NCBI GenBank assembly: GCA_949743895.1
Contig: CATJUX010000079.1
Span: forward strand, 1-11,671
Reading direction: 5' to 3'
Length of the DNA: 11,671 nt
Source: JANFXS01 sp022791155
GTDB taxonomy: Bacteria; Bacillota; Clostridia; Lachnospirales; Anaerotignaceae
Shown here piece after piece: positions 1 to 7,473 of this stretch. Position 1 is the first letter of the stretch. Each line of letters opens with the position of its first letter. The notes beneath the pieces are model-generated. The model was not told where the DNA came from. It worked only from the letters and a program-made list of their open reading frames with translations, and searched no databases. The position numbers and the translations under genes are program-made.

Positions 1-38
1 AAATCTCCGCTTAATAAAAATTTAAGCGGAGATTTTTT
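1..38 (+). terminator. Intrinsic terminator of an upstream gene, probably bidirectional
   Basis: Bases 1-14 and 22-35 form a perfect 14-bp inverted repeat around a 7-base loop, followed by a T run (33-38). It reads as a rho-independent terminator for a plus-strand gene off the left edge. On the minus strand the complement of the leading AAA also supplies U residues, so it may stop pepF transcripts as well. The left arm touches the window edge and could be longer. Confidence 0.9.
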
Positions 39-214
39 GTTGAAAGGACTGCAATTTTTTGATTTTTGCAGTGGCCCCAAAAAGCCTCAACGGCCAAACC
101 GCAGAAACTTCAGCTGACTCACTTTTGTGATGCCTGGTGAGTTTGGCAAGAGAATTGGGAACGCGTTTGTGCAATGTGAGTTTTTGTGTATACAAACTTA
201 TATGTCGGCGCTAA
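39..214. other. Intergenic space downstream of pepF
   Basis: No gene is seen. A 7-bp inverted repeat (ACTGCAA at 48-54, TTGCAGT at 66-72) has an 11-base loop but no T run after it on the plus strand, so it is at most an accessory hairpin at the 3' end of the pepF transcript. The rest of the stretch shows no recognisable signal. Confidence 0.5.
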
Positions 215-2014
215 TCACAGTTCATTTTCCATTTTGTCAAGAAGCTCTTCAAAAACTTTCATTGCATTGTCGAAAGGCGCCGTGGTTGTCATGTCAACAC
301 CAGCGTTTTTGAGAAGGTCTATGGAATATTCACTGTTGCCTTTTGACAAAAATTCAATATATTTATCAACAGCGCTGTTTCCCTCGTTGAGTATTTTTCT
401 TGAAAGTGCAATTGCGGCGCTATAGCCTGTTGCATATTGATATACATAAAAAGCGTTATAGAAATGAGGGATCCTTGCCGACTCAATGTCTATTTTTTCA
501 TCTATAACAATGTTATTTCCAAAATATTGCTGGTTCAAATTTCTATATATTCCGCATAAAACATCACATGTCAGAGGGGTGCCGTTTTCAACCATGCTGT
601 GAGTCATTTTCTCAAATTCGGCAAACATTGTCTGACGGAAAAATGTGCCTTTGAATTGCTCAAGGAAATAATTGATCAAATAGCGGCGCGCCTGTTTGTT
701 TTCTGTTGTTTTGAGAAGATGCTCCATCAAGAGCGCCTCATTGCACGTTGAAGCGACTTCTGCAACGAATATTTTGTGGCCGGAGTATATATAGGGCTGT
801 TTTTCCCATGTGAAATGGCTGTGAAGAGCATGGCCCATCTCATGTGCCACAGTGAACATGCTGTTTATGTTGCCGGCATAATTTAAGAGAACATATGGAT
901 GACCAGAAAATGTGCCCCATGAATAGGCCCCGCCGCGTTTGCCCTCGTTTTCATATATGTCTATCCAACCGCCGTCAAAGCCATTTTTTAAGGCGGAAAC
1001 ATATTTTTCACCCATCACTGACAGAGCTTCAACAATCTTTGCTTTGGCTTCATCATATGAAATGTTTATGTTGGCGTCAGAAACAAGAGGGGCATAGAGA
1101 TCATACATATGAAGCTCGCTCAAATTGAGGAGTTTTTTTCGAATGTCAACATATCTGTGCATAAGTGGAAGATATTTATGCACGGAATTTATTAAATTTT
1201 CGTAAACACTTAGTGGAATTTTGTCGTCATCAAGCGCCATTTCCAAGGCGGAGGGATATTTTCGCGCTTTGGCATAAAAGACATCTTTTTTGACACTTGA
1301 ATAATAGGTTTGAGACAGTGTGTTTTTTTGTTTCATATATGCATTGTAAAGTGAGTTGAAAGCAGCCTTTCGCACTGAAATGTCACTGCTTTCCAAAAAC
1401 AGTGTATACCTTCCTTTTGTAAGCGGCGTCTCTTTTCCATCTTCATTTTTTATTGGTTCAAACTTTATGTCGGCATCGTTTATCATGGCAAATATATCTT
1501 GAGGAGCGCCAGAAATTTCCTCGGTTTTGGCAAGGAGGGCTTCTTCAGGCGCTGAAAGAACGTGTCTGTTTTTTCGAACAATGTTGTCAAGAAAGTGTTT
1601 ATATATGTTTAAAGATGAATTTTCTTTCAAAAAACTTTCAAGTGTATCATTGGATATATTTGTTATTTCGGGAATAATAAATGAAGAACAGTCCATATAT
1701 TTTATCATGAGCATTTCGGCTTTGTTGCTTTGTGACTGATAAAATGAATTTGTGCTGTCCTGATGAAGGCGCATGTTTGAATATACATATATTTTGTCAA
1801 GCGCGGAAGAAATTTCATCAGAAAGCCGGAGGCATTTCAAAAGGGATTGAGAGCTTTTGGCAAGAGTGTTCTTGAATGTTTCAATTGAGGGGATTTTTTG
1901 TGAGATTTCGTTATATGACTTTTCCCAAATGTCATCGTTTTCAAAGAGATGTTCAAGTTTCCATTTATATTTTTCATTTATTTCTTCGCGTTTTAAGATT
2001 TTTTCAGAATTCAT
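215..2014 (-). CDS. pepF: Oligoendopeptidase F (M3B zinc metallopeptidase)
   Basis: A cytoplasmic zinc endopeptidase that cuts short oligopeptides, in peptide catabolism and turnover. The 599-residue product matches the usual family length of about 600. The zinc-binding motif HEMGH is at residues 391-395, and Glu419 in the following AEVAST segment is the expected third zinc ligand. Upstream lies the family's GGAYSWG/GHPYVLLNY block (about 361-378). The C-terminal substrate-binding segment with IPHFYNAFYVYQYATG is at about 515-530. The start is ATG at 2014 because AAGGAGA sits 7-8 bases before it on the minus strand. The in-frame ATG at 2086 would add 24 residues, has no ribosome site and overlaps the likely promoter. 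The gene is monocistronic here and diverges from glgA. The family call is secure; the symbol follows common usage. Confidence 0.96.
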   Translation of the reverse strand: MNSEKILKREEINEKYKWKLEHLFENDDIWEKSYNEISQKIPSIETFKNTLAKSSQSLLKCLRLSDEISSALDKIYVYSNMRLHQDSTNSFYQSQSNKAEMLMIKYMDCSSFIIPEITNISNDTLESFLKENSSLNIYKHFLDNIVRKNRHVLSAPEEALLAKTEEISGAPQDIFAMINDADIKFEPIKNEDGKETPLTKGRYTLFLESSDISVRKAAFNSLYNAYMKQKNTLSQTYYSSVKKDVFYAKARKYPSALEMALDDDKIPLSVYENLINSVHKYLPLMHRYVDIRKKLLNLSELHMYDLYAPLVSDANINISYDEAKAKIVEALSVMGEKYVSALKNGFDGGWIDIYENEGKRGGAYSWGTFSGHPYVLLNYAGNINSMFTVAHEMGHALHSHFTWEKQPYIYSGHKIFVAEVASTCNEALLMEHLLKTTENKQARRYLINYFLEQFKGTFFRQTMFAEFEKMTHSMVENGTPLTCDVLCGIYRNLNQQYFGNNIVIDEKIDIESARIPHFYNAFYVYQYATGYSAAIALSRKILNEGNSAVDKYIEFLSKGNSEYSIDLLKNAGVDMTTTAPFDNAMKVFEELLDKMENEL

Positions 2015-2076
2015 AAAAAAGTCTCCTTTTTGATTATAAATTGCCTTTTTGAGCATTAAATATTCACGCTGAAAGA

Positions 2077-2085
2077 AGTATATCA
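2077..2085 (-). promoter_or_regulatory. Candidate extended -10 promoter for pepF
   Basis: On the minus strand TGATATACT (TG-N-TATACT) lies 63 bases before the chosen pepF start. The matching -35 position (TAGCTT, 2100-2105, 17-base spacer) is poor, so the call rests on the extended -10 element alone. Confidence 0.35.
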
Positions 2086-2094
2086 TGTTTTTTC

Positions 2095-2123
2095 TTGTAA
2101 AGCTACCTATTTCATAGTATTAT
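2095..2123 (+). promoter_or_regulatory. Candidate promoter for glgA
   Basis: TTGTAA (2095-2100) and TATTAT (2118-2123) are separated by exactly 17 bases. This would start transcription about 40 bases before the glgA start codon. It is a sigma-A type match read by eye. Confidence 0.55.
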
Positions 2124-2169
2124 AGAGTTAGCAGGTGTTTAGGTTAGTATGTTTTGGGAGGAGAATACG

Positions 2170-3609
2170 ATGAGTGATAGTCGTTGCCTTAAAGTTCTTG
2201 TGGTTTCAAGCGAAGTTGCCCCTTACGCCAAGTCAGGCGGATTAGGCGATGTGGCCGGTTCCCTGCCCAGTGCCCTCAAAAAAGAAGGCGTTGATGTGAG
2301 GGTGGTTTTGCCAAAATATAAAGCAATCAGAACGGATCATTTTATTGGGGCAAAATTTTTAGGAGATTATATGGTTTCTCTTTCGTGGAGAAAGCAAAAA
2401 GCGGGCATACTGGAAAAATCAGGAGACATTAAAACATATTTCATTGAAAATGATTACTATTTTGGCCGTGACGGGTTTTATGGATATGACGATGACAATG
2501 AAAGGTTCGCGTTTTTCTGCAGAGCTGTGTTAGACATGCTGAACTTTATTGATTTTTATCCAGACATAATCCATTGCAATGACTGGCAGACGGGGCCATT
2601 GCCAATGTTTTTGAATGAAAACTACAAAAAATTTGTATATTATAAGAACATAAGAACACTTTTCACAGTTCACAACCTTCAATATCAGGGAAGGTTTTCG
2701 AGGGAAAGCATGGAAATGCTTGATGTTCCGCCATATTGTTTTGAAAACATGGAATTTTATGGACAAATAAGCTTCATGAAAGCCGGGCTTATGTATGCGG
2801 ACATGATAAGCACTGTGAGCAAAACATATGCCGAAGAAATTAAAACATTTCAATATGGATATGGAATGGATGGAATTTTGAGACATAGAAGTGGAAGACT
2901 TTGCGGCATACTTAATGGAATAGATTTTGAACAGAACAATCCTGAAACTGATGACAGAATTGAAATTAACTATTCAATTGACACATTGGAAAAGAAAAGA
3001 GAAAACAAAGCGTTGCTTCAGAAACAACTTTGTTTGGATCAAAGAGATGTTCCAGTCATAAGTGTAATATCACGGCTTGCGGATCAAAAAGGATTTGATC
3101 TTTTGGCATGGATCTCGGAGCAGATGCTGAATTATGACATTCAGTTCATTGTTCTTGGAACAGGTGAAAGACGTTTGGAAGACTTTTTCCGCACACTTGA
3201 ATGGAGATACCCCAAAAGAGTCAGCGCGAATATACTTTTTGACGACACACTGGCTCAAAGAATTTATGCTTCAAGTGACATGTTTGTTATGCCTTCACTT
3301 TTTGAGCCATGTGGTTTGGGGCAAATGTTCAGCCTTCGTTATGGAACAGTTCCCATTGTGAGAAAAACGGGCGGCCTTTCAGACACAGTCACACACTATA
3401 ACTCTGACACAAAAGAAGGAAATGGATTTGTTTTTGAGCATTACACAGCTGACGGACTTATGTGGGCCATAAGAGAGGCTTTGGAGGTTTATAACAAAGG
3501 CTGGAATGAATGGAAAAATGTGGTTAGAAATGCCATGATGTCCAACAATTCGTGGTCAAATTCTGCCAAAGAATATGTAGCACTTTATAACAAGATTAAA
3601 AAACAGTGA
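2170..3609 (+). CDS. glgA: Glycogen synthase (ADP-glucose type, GT5)
   Basis: Transfers glucose from ADP-glucose to the growing alpha-1,4-glucan in glycogen storage; cytoplasmic. The 479-residue product has the standard bacterial GlgA length. Visible hallmarks are the N-terminal KSGGLGDV sugar-nucleotide loop (residues 21-28), HCNDWQT (135-141), HNLQYQG (168-174), SRLADQKG with Lys307 (301-308), and the C-terminal EPCGLGQM (379-386) followed by KTGGLSDTV, where Glu379 matches the catalytic-site Glu of E. coli GlgA. The start is ATG 2170, six bases after GGGAGGAG (2156-2163). The in-frame ATG at 2149 lies upstream of that ribosome site. No glgC, glgD, glgB or glgP gene is in the window, so it stands alone here. 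A terminator follows about 140 bases after the stop. Confidence 0.96.
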   Translation: MSDSRCLKVLVVSSEVAPYAKSGGLGDVAGSLPSALKKEGVDVRVVLPKYKAIRTDHFIGAKFLGDYMVSLSWRKQKAGILEKSGDIKTYFIENDYYFGRDGFYGYDDDNERFAFFCRAVLDMLNFIDFYPDIIHCNDWQTGPLPMFLNENYKKFVYYKNIRTLFTVHNLQYQGRFSRESMEMLDVPPYCFENMEFYGQISFMKAGLMYADMISTVSKTYAEEIKTFQYGYGMDGILRHRSGRLCGILNGIDFEQNNPETDDRIEINYSIDTLEKKRENKALLQKQLCLDQRDVPVISVISRLADQKGFDLLAWISEQMLNYDIQFIVLGTGERRLEDFFRTLEWRYPKRVSANILFDDTLAQRIYASSDMFVMPSLFEPCGLGQMFSLRYGTVPIVRKTGGLSDTVTHYNSDTKEGNGFVFEHYTADGLMWAIREALEVYNKGWNEWKNVVRNAMMSNNSWSNSAKEYVALYNKIKKQ

Positions 3610-3906
3610 ATGCTCGATGTTGAAAAGTTTTTGAAAAACCTGAGCCCAAAAGACAGCCAAAACAGCAGTGCCAGCTCATTTTGTGGTGCATGTTGAAGCT
3701 TTTATTATGTTTGCTGTCGGGCGAAACAGCAGTGGATATGCAGCAATGGAGGAGCGTGTTATCAAACGCTCCTTTTTTGTTTTGGGGCGTTTGAGCAAAG
3801 GCCTATGTGAAAACTGGTGTGTCAAAATCTGCCCGCGTTTTTGTCAGAGGTTTTGTGCATATGACGAAACTGTGTTTCTGAATTTATGTGAGAAAGGAAT
3901 ATTGTT
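3610..3906. other. glgA-NERD intergenic region
   Basis: Holds the glgA terminator (3751-3778). An 11-base direct repeat, AAACAGCAGTG, occurs at 3660-3670 and 3724-3734. A 28-codon ORF (3610-3696) begins directly after the glgA stop but lacks a convincing ribosome site. A 90-codon open frame from 3668 runs across the terminator and into the next gene's start, so it is not credible. No clear promoter for the NERD gene was found. Confidence 0.5.
3751..3778 (+). terminator. Intrinsic terminator downstream of glgA
   Basis: GGAGCGT (3751-3757) pairs with ACGCTCC (3766-3772) around an 8-base loop and is followed by six T residues (3773-3778). This is a compact, GC-rich rho-independent terminator. 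Confidence 0.88.
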
Positions 3907-4674
3907 ATGCCAAAAGAAAAATTTTCAATTTTTGGAATGATTGCAGGAGATGAGCCAGGGCCAATAGCACGTTTTATGCACAACTTGTTTGATGGCGGGG
4001 AAGGTGATTGGGGCGAGATGTGCATTGAAAAATTGTTGAAAAACAGAATGGCAGATGCTTCATTTTTCCGGAATGTATATGTTCCGTTTTATGATAGAAC
4101 GGCGGAGCTTGATGTTGTCATGGTGAGCAAAAAAGGCATTTTTGTTTTTGAAAGCAAGGCATATGGCGGCAATATATATGGAGACACAGCTCAAATGGAA
4201 TGGCTGCAGTGCATTGGAAGAACAGAAAGCTTGTTTTATAACCCTGTGAAACAGAACGAAAATCATTGTCGTCATATTTCAAATGCGCTTAAAATATCCA
4301 AAAACAGCGTTTTCTCATTTGTCGTTTTTGAAAACAGAGCCGATTTGTCTGAAGTTTTGAACCCTGTGGGCAAAAATTTTGTTGTTTGCAACCGAAAAAA
4401 TTTGGTTCACATGTTGAATGGCGTTTTATATAAGCGCACTTCTGTTTTTTCAAAAGAAGAAATTGTGTCAATTTGCAGAAAGCTTGAAGAATGGAGCAAT
4501 GCTGACGCAAGCATAAAAGAAAAGCACATTCAGAACGTGCAAAATCGTGTTTTGAACGACAAATGCCCTGTGTGCGGAAGAGAATTGATTGAAAGGAATG
4601 GAAAATATGGAGTGTTTGTTGGGTGCAGTGGATTTCCAAATTGCAGATATACAAGAGATGTAATAAAAAATTGA
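3907..4674 (+). CDS. NERD-domain protein with C-terminal topoisomerase-type zinc finger
   Basis: The 255-residue protein has two recognisable modules. Residues about 33-145 match the nuclease-related NERD domain: a conserved GE (36-37), ELDVVMVSKKGIFVFESK (67-84) with Asp69 and the Glu82-x-Lys84 pair expected of a restriction-like nuclease core, then YGGNIYG and NPVKQNENH (112-120). Residues 220-246 form a C4 zinc ribbon (Cys220, Cys223, Cys240, Cys246) with the RNGKYGVFVGC sequence typical of the topoisomerase I C-terminal zinc finger. NERD proteins are widely suspected to act on nucleic acid, but the biochemical role is not settled. There is no signal peptide or membrane segment, so it should be cytoplasmic. 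The start is ATG 3907, eight bases after AAAGGA (3893-3898). No terminator is visible before the next gene, but that gene has its own promoter. Confidence 0.9.
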   Translation: MPKEKFSIFGMIAGDEPGPIARFMHNLFDGGEGDWGEMCIEKLLKNRMADASFFRNVYVPFYDRTAELDVVMVSKKGIFVFESKAYGGNIYGDTAQMEWLQCIGRTESLFYNPVKQNENHCRHISNALKISKNSVFSFVVFENRADLSEVLNPVGKNFVVCNRKNLVHMLNGVLYKRTSVFSKEEIVSICRKLEEWSNADASIKEKHIQNVQNRVLNDKCPVCGRELIERNGKYGVFVGCSGFPNCRYTRDVIKN

Positions 4675-4742
4675 TATTTGAAGAAATGTGTGTTTGAAGT
4701 GACGGCAAAAGAAATATTAAGAATTTTGCTGGAAATAATTAT

Positions 4743-4771
4743 TAGACTTTTGGCGGCATGTATAATATAAT
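4743..4771 (+). promoter_or_regulatory. Promoter for the DUF5711-like/cvpA unit
   Basis: TAGACT (4743-4748) is 17 bases before a perfect TATAAT (4766-4771). An overlapping second TATAAT starts at 4761. The predicted start point is about 25-30 bases before the TTG start codon. Confidence 0.65.
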
Positions 4772-4806
4772 TATGTGGCTGGACAAATATTTTGGGAGGC
4801 GGTATT

Positions 4807-6063
4807 TTGGGATTCCAAAATGGCAGGCACAACGACCCAAGAGAGCGACGAAAGAACTTTAAGGTTATTGAGACTGACAAAAAAGCGTTGAAACGAAAAA
4901 AAAGGAAAAAAAATTTGATTTTTACAGCAGTTGTTTTTTTGCTGTTATGTGGCGTTTTATATTTCTTTTATGGTGAACATGTGAAGAAGTTTGTGAGTGA
5001 AATTTCTTTTTTTTCAGATGCGGCAAGTGACGAAACAAGTGAAAAAGTGACAGAAATAAGCATTGAGGGCGGAGGAAAAGCCACATTCATTGGATATGGC
5101 AAAGAATATCTTTATGTGACAAAAGACGGCGTCAAATATTTTGATTCGTCAAAAAATCAAAAATGGAACTATACATACACAATGATTTCTCCTGTGACAG
5201 TTAACAACGGAAACTACACAGCTGTGGCTGAGGCTCAAGGACGAACTATAAAAATGTATAATCAAACGGGCGAGGTTTATAGCGTTGAAACAGACGGCGA
5301 CATTTTCAGGCTGTCAGTGAGCCAAACTGGAGGAGCGGCAGCTATAGTGAAAGACAGTTCTGGATATAGAATACTTGTTTATAATGAGCTGGGGCGGCTC
5401 GTTATGGAAAGATTTGAACAGGATGAGGGGCTTTATCCTATAGCGGCAGGGCTTTCGAGTGACAACAGAATTTTGGCCGTGAGCTATCTTGACACAACAG
5501 GGATTGAAATGGTTTCAAAATTTCTGCTTTTTTACACAAGCAGGGAAGACAGCATCAACACAGAATCGGGTGAATTTTTTGCATCGTTTGAAAAGGAAGA
5601 TTGTGTTTTGCCAACAATCAGCTATATGAGTGGCGGTTCATTCACAGTGATTGGTGACAACATAGTTTTTTCTGTGAGTGATTCTGGAAAAGAGATGTGG
5701 AGCAAACAAATTTTGAATGAAATTGATGAAACATCATTTGGCGGTGGGAAATATACAGTTTTGGCTTTGGGAAAAGAATTTGCTGGAGAAAGCAGTGAAA
5801 ATTCCAATGTTGTGGAAATTATAAACAGTTCAGGAAGGATTGTTGGAAAATATGAAATGGAAGTTCCAATTACATATCTAAAAGCGTATACAAGCGGCAT
5901 TGTAGCTGGTGGAAACAGAAAGTTTGTGTGTCTTGACTATTATGGAAGAAAAAAGTGGGAATATACAGCCACATTTGATGTGAAAGACGTGATACTTATG
6001 GAAAATGCGAACAATATTATTTTGGTTGGATATAATATGGCAGAGTTTATAAAAATGAACTGA
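4807..6063 (+). CDS. DUF5711-like membrane-anchored beta-propeller protein
   Basis: The 418-residue protein has a basic N-terminus (KALKRKKRKK, about 26-35) and one transmembrane helix (about 37-55). The rest, about 360 residues, is beta-rich and probably extracytoplasmic. Repeated short motifs ending in a tryptophan (SSKNQKW at Trp120, SDSGKEMW at Trp298, YYGRKKWEY at Trp384), plus NQTGEVY and NELGRLV turns, suggest PQQ/WD40-like propeller blades. This organisation resembles the DUF5711 family of Firmicutes; the assignment is from memory of the family and its function is unknown. The start is TTG 4807, seven bases after GGGAGG (4794-4799). An in-frame TTG at 4792 overlaps that ribosome site and is unlikely. 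The CvpA gene follows after 20 bases, indicating an operon. Confidence 0.82.
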   Translation: MGFQNGRHNDPRERRKNFKVIETDKKALKRKKRKKNLIFTAVVFLLLCGVLYFFYGEHVKKFVSEISFFSDAASDETSEKVTEISIEGGGKATFIGYGKEYLYVTKDGVKYFDSSKNQKWNYTYTMISPVTVNNGNYTAVAEAQGRTIKMYNQTGEVYSVETDGDIFRLSVSQTGGAAAIVKDSSGYRILVYNELGRLVMERFEQDEGLYPIAAGLSSDNRILAVSYLDTTGIEMVSKFLLFYTSREDSINTESGEFFASFEKEDCVLPTISYMSGGSFTVIGDNIVFSVSDSGKEMWSKQILNEIDETSFGGGKYTVLALGKEFAGESSENSNVVEIINSSGRIVGKYEMEVPITYLKAYTSGIVAGGNRKFVCLDYYGRKKWEYTATFDVKDVILMENANNIILVGYNMAEFIKMN

Positions 6064-6083
6064 CTTAAAAAGGGTGACATAAA

Positions 6084-6782
6084 TTGGAACTGATTAATGG
6101 AATTGATATTGCGGTGATTTTGTTGATTGGTCTGTTTGCTGTGGCTGGGATATACAAAGGCTTTATAAACACATGTTTTGGCTTTTTGCCAATGGCGGCA
6201 AGCCTTTTTGCGGCAAACAAGCTATATCCGGCTGTGAGCAAATTTTTGAGAGGGACATCGTTTTATATGAAACTTGCTGAAAAAGTTTCTGAAAGCCTCG
6301 ACATCAGCGGCGCCGTTGAAAACATTGCGCGTCAGGGAGAAACAAATATAATTGAAAGTTTGAATTTGCCAGAATTTTTCAAAAATTCAATCATAGAAAA
6401 CAACAATCCGGTTGTGTATGACATACTCGGGGCAGGAAATTTGCAGGAATATATAGCTAAATTTGTGGCGAATATATGTATAAATGTAATATCAATAATA
6501 GCTGTCTATTTGGCGGTGTATTTTGCTGTGAAAGTTTTGCTTTCAGCATTGAATCTTGTTGCAAGCCTTCCGGGAATCAGTTTTCTGAACAAATCGGGAG
6601 GGGCGGCCGTTGGAATGATTGAAGGAATCATAGTGACATGGATTATGGGCATTGTTGTTGTATTTATCTATTCAAATGCAAATTTCCATGGATTTTTTGA
6701 GAGCTTGGAAAAAAGCACAGTTGCTAAATTCCTTTATGAAAACAATCTTCTGCTTTTTATGATATTAAAAATATTTTCTTGA
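6084..6782 (+). CDS. CvpA-family membrane protein
   Basis: A 232-residue integral membrane protein with hydrophobic segments at about 7-23, 29-46, 126-150 and 175-196. The N-terminal pattern (INGIDIAVILLIGLFAVAGIYKGF) and the later SLPGISFLNKSGGAAVGMIEG segment are typical of CvpA/colicin V production proteins. In E. coli cvpA is needed for colicin V production, but the family is widespread and linked more generally to envelope homeostasis. The start is TTG 6084, six bases after AAGGGTGA (6070-6077). It lies 20 bases behind the propeller protein and is probably cotranscribed, so the two may form one envelope complex; that link is inference. The middle loop (about 55-120) is longer than in minimal CvpA proteins and looks soluble. 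Confidence 0.85.
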   Translation: MELINGIDIAVILLIGLFAVAGIYKGFINTCFGFLPMAASLFAANKLYPAVSKFLRGTSFYMKLAEKVSESLDISGAVENIARQGETNIIESLNLPEFFKNSIIENNNPVVYDILGAGNLQEYIAKFVANICINVISIIAVYLAVYFAVKVLLSALNLVASLPGISFLNKSGGAAVGMIEGIIVTWIMGIVVVFIYSNANFHGFFESLEKSTVAKFLYENNLLLFMILKIFS

Positions 6783-6817
6783 TCAAAATTGCAAAAATTG
6801 AAGCGGTTTTATTTGTG

Positions 6818-6860
6818 CCCGTTGCAGACCATGAATTTAAGGTTTGCAACGGGAATTTTT
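6818..6860 (+). terminator. Intrinsic terminator after the CvpA gene
   Basis: CCCGTTGCAGACC (6818-6830) pairs with GGTTTGCAACGGG (6841-6853), giving a 13-bp stem with one G-U pair and a 10-base loop. It is followed by AATTTTT (6854-6860). The stem is strong and the T run moderate. Confidence 0.85.
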
Positions 6861-7132
6861 ATGCTGTTTTACAGCAATATATTAAATTTTGATTGTAGTC
6901 AGTTAAAAAAATAAATATTTTATATTGCTTTTAGTCAAATATAATTGACATTTAGAAATGTATATGTTACTATAACACCATAAAGAACATGTTATGTGTT
7001 TTCAGCTGAAACATAAAAATTTGTATAATTAATTTAACAATCATGTTCCAAAATGGCCTATGAAATGAAAAATTTTGTGCTCTGCTTTATTATGGCATGG
7101 CTGCAATGAAATTCCAAAAAGGAGGTGACAGT
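6861..7132. other. AT-rich regulatory region before the XRE cassette
   Basis: No credible gene is present; an 18-codon ORF at 7053-7109 has no ribosome site. The region holds a strong promoter (6945-6973) and candidate operators. It also holds two further palindromes, AACATGTT (6986-6993) and TTTCAGCTGAAA (7000-7011), within an unusually long 5' leader of about 150 bases. A second TATAAT at 7024-7029 has only a weak -35 partner. Confidence 0.6.
6945..6973 (+). promoter_or_regulatory. Promoter of the XRE regulator cassette
   Basis: A perfect -35 TTGACA (6945-6950) is 17 bases before TACTAT (6968-6973), and TG at 6965-6966 makes an extended -10. Two inverted repeats overlap it: GTCAA-N6-TTGAC (6934-6949) on the -35 and TGTTA-CTA-TAACA (6965-6977) on the -10. 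These are good positions for repressor binding, probably by the XRE protein encoded next. Confidence 0.75.
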
Positions 7133-7336
7133 TTGAAAAACCTTAAAATAAAAGCCGCAAGAGCGGCGCTTGATTTGTCACAGGAACAGCTTGCTGATGC
7201 CGTTGGCGTCACAAGACAGACAATTGGCATGATTGAAGCTGGAAAATATAACCCAACATTGAATCTTTGCATTGCTGTTTGCAAAGTGCTTAACAAAACT
7301 TTAGACGAATTGTTTTGGAAGGAAGATGCAAAATGA
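7133..7336 (+). CDS. XRE-family (HTH_3) small transcriptional regulator
   Basis: The 67-residue protein is essentially one Cro/C1-type DNA-binding domain. LSQEQLADAVGVTRQTIGMIEAGKYNP (about 15-41) is the helix-turn-helix, and TLDELFW at the end is typical of small Firmicutes XRE regulators encoded beside membrane proteins. The start is TTG 7133, preceded by the near-perfect AAGGAGGTGA (7118-7127). The in-frame upstream start at 7097 would place that ribosome site inside the gene. The downstream microprotein's ATG overlaps this gene's TGA, so the two are translationally coupled. The palindromes over its promoter suggest autoregulation. No ligand-binding domain is present, so any signal must come through a partner, possibly the membrane proteins downstream. 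Confidence 0.93.
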   Translation: MKNLKIKAARAALDLSQEQLADAVGVTRQTIGMIEAGKYNPTLNLCIAVCKVLNKTLDELFWKEDAK

Positions 7337-7446
7337 AAAATGGAGCCTTGCGTGAATTGAAAATTATGGGAGTTATGCTTGGAATAACCGCTGCACTTGA
7401 AATGCTCACACATTTTGGAATTTTGGAGTTTTTGATTAGAATTTAA
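7333..7446 (+). CDS. 37-residue membrane microprotein coupled to the XRE gene
   Basis: This short ORF starts at an ATGA overlap with the XRE stop codon and has the ribosome site GGAAGGAAG seven bases upstream, inside the end of the XRE gene. The product is MKNGALRELK followed by one hydrophobic helix (about 11-35) with Gly13 and Gly17, an internal Glu23 and His27, and a C-terminal RI. It looks like a single-pass membrane peptide. The next gene starts 27 bases later with a strong GGAGG site, so all three are probably cotranscribed. Its function is unknown. It could partner the four-helix protein that follows, act as a sensor for the regulator, or be a small toxin-like peptide; nothing in the sequence decides between these. 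Confidence 0.7.
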   Translation: MKNGALRELKIMGVMLGITAALEMLTHFGILEFLIRI

Positions 7447-7473
7447 TCAGGTTTTCGAAAAGGAGGATTGAAA

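Noticed and set aside
48..72. Hairpin ACTGCAA/TTGCAGT as a second terminator
   Set aside because: The stem is only 7 bp with an 11-base loop and is followed on the plus strand by GGCCCC rather than a T run.
2015..2086. Longer N-terminus for pepF starting at 2086
   Set aside because: It has no ribosome site and overlaps the candidate promoter, whereas the internal ATG at 2014 has a clear AAGGAGA at proper spacing.
2530..2886. Minus-strand ORF of 118 codons inside glgA
   Set aside because: It is a shadow of the glgA reading frame; the plus strand encodes conserved GlgA motifs throughout.
3660..3734. Direct repeat AAACAGCAGTG (two copies, 64 bases apart) as a mobile-element or CRISPR trace
   Set aside because: There are only two short copies, with no flanking duplication, no third unit and no associated genes.
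3668..3940. 90-codon ORF between glgA and the NERD gene
   Set aside because: It runs straight through the terminator at 3751-3778, overlaps the NERD start in another frame and its product resembles no family.
4289..4880. Overlapping minus-strand ORFs of 139 and 116 codons opposite the NERD gene
   Set aside because: They are antisense to conserved NERD and zinc-finger codons, have no family match and no ribosome site was noticed.
7053..7109. 18-codon hydrophobic ORF before the XRE gene
   Set aside because: No ribosome site precedes its ATG, and it ends just before the strong site used by the XRE gene; likely chance.
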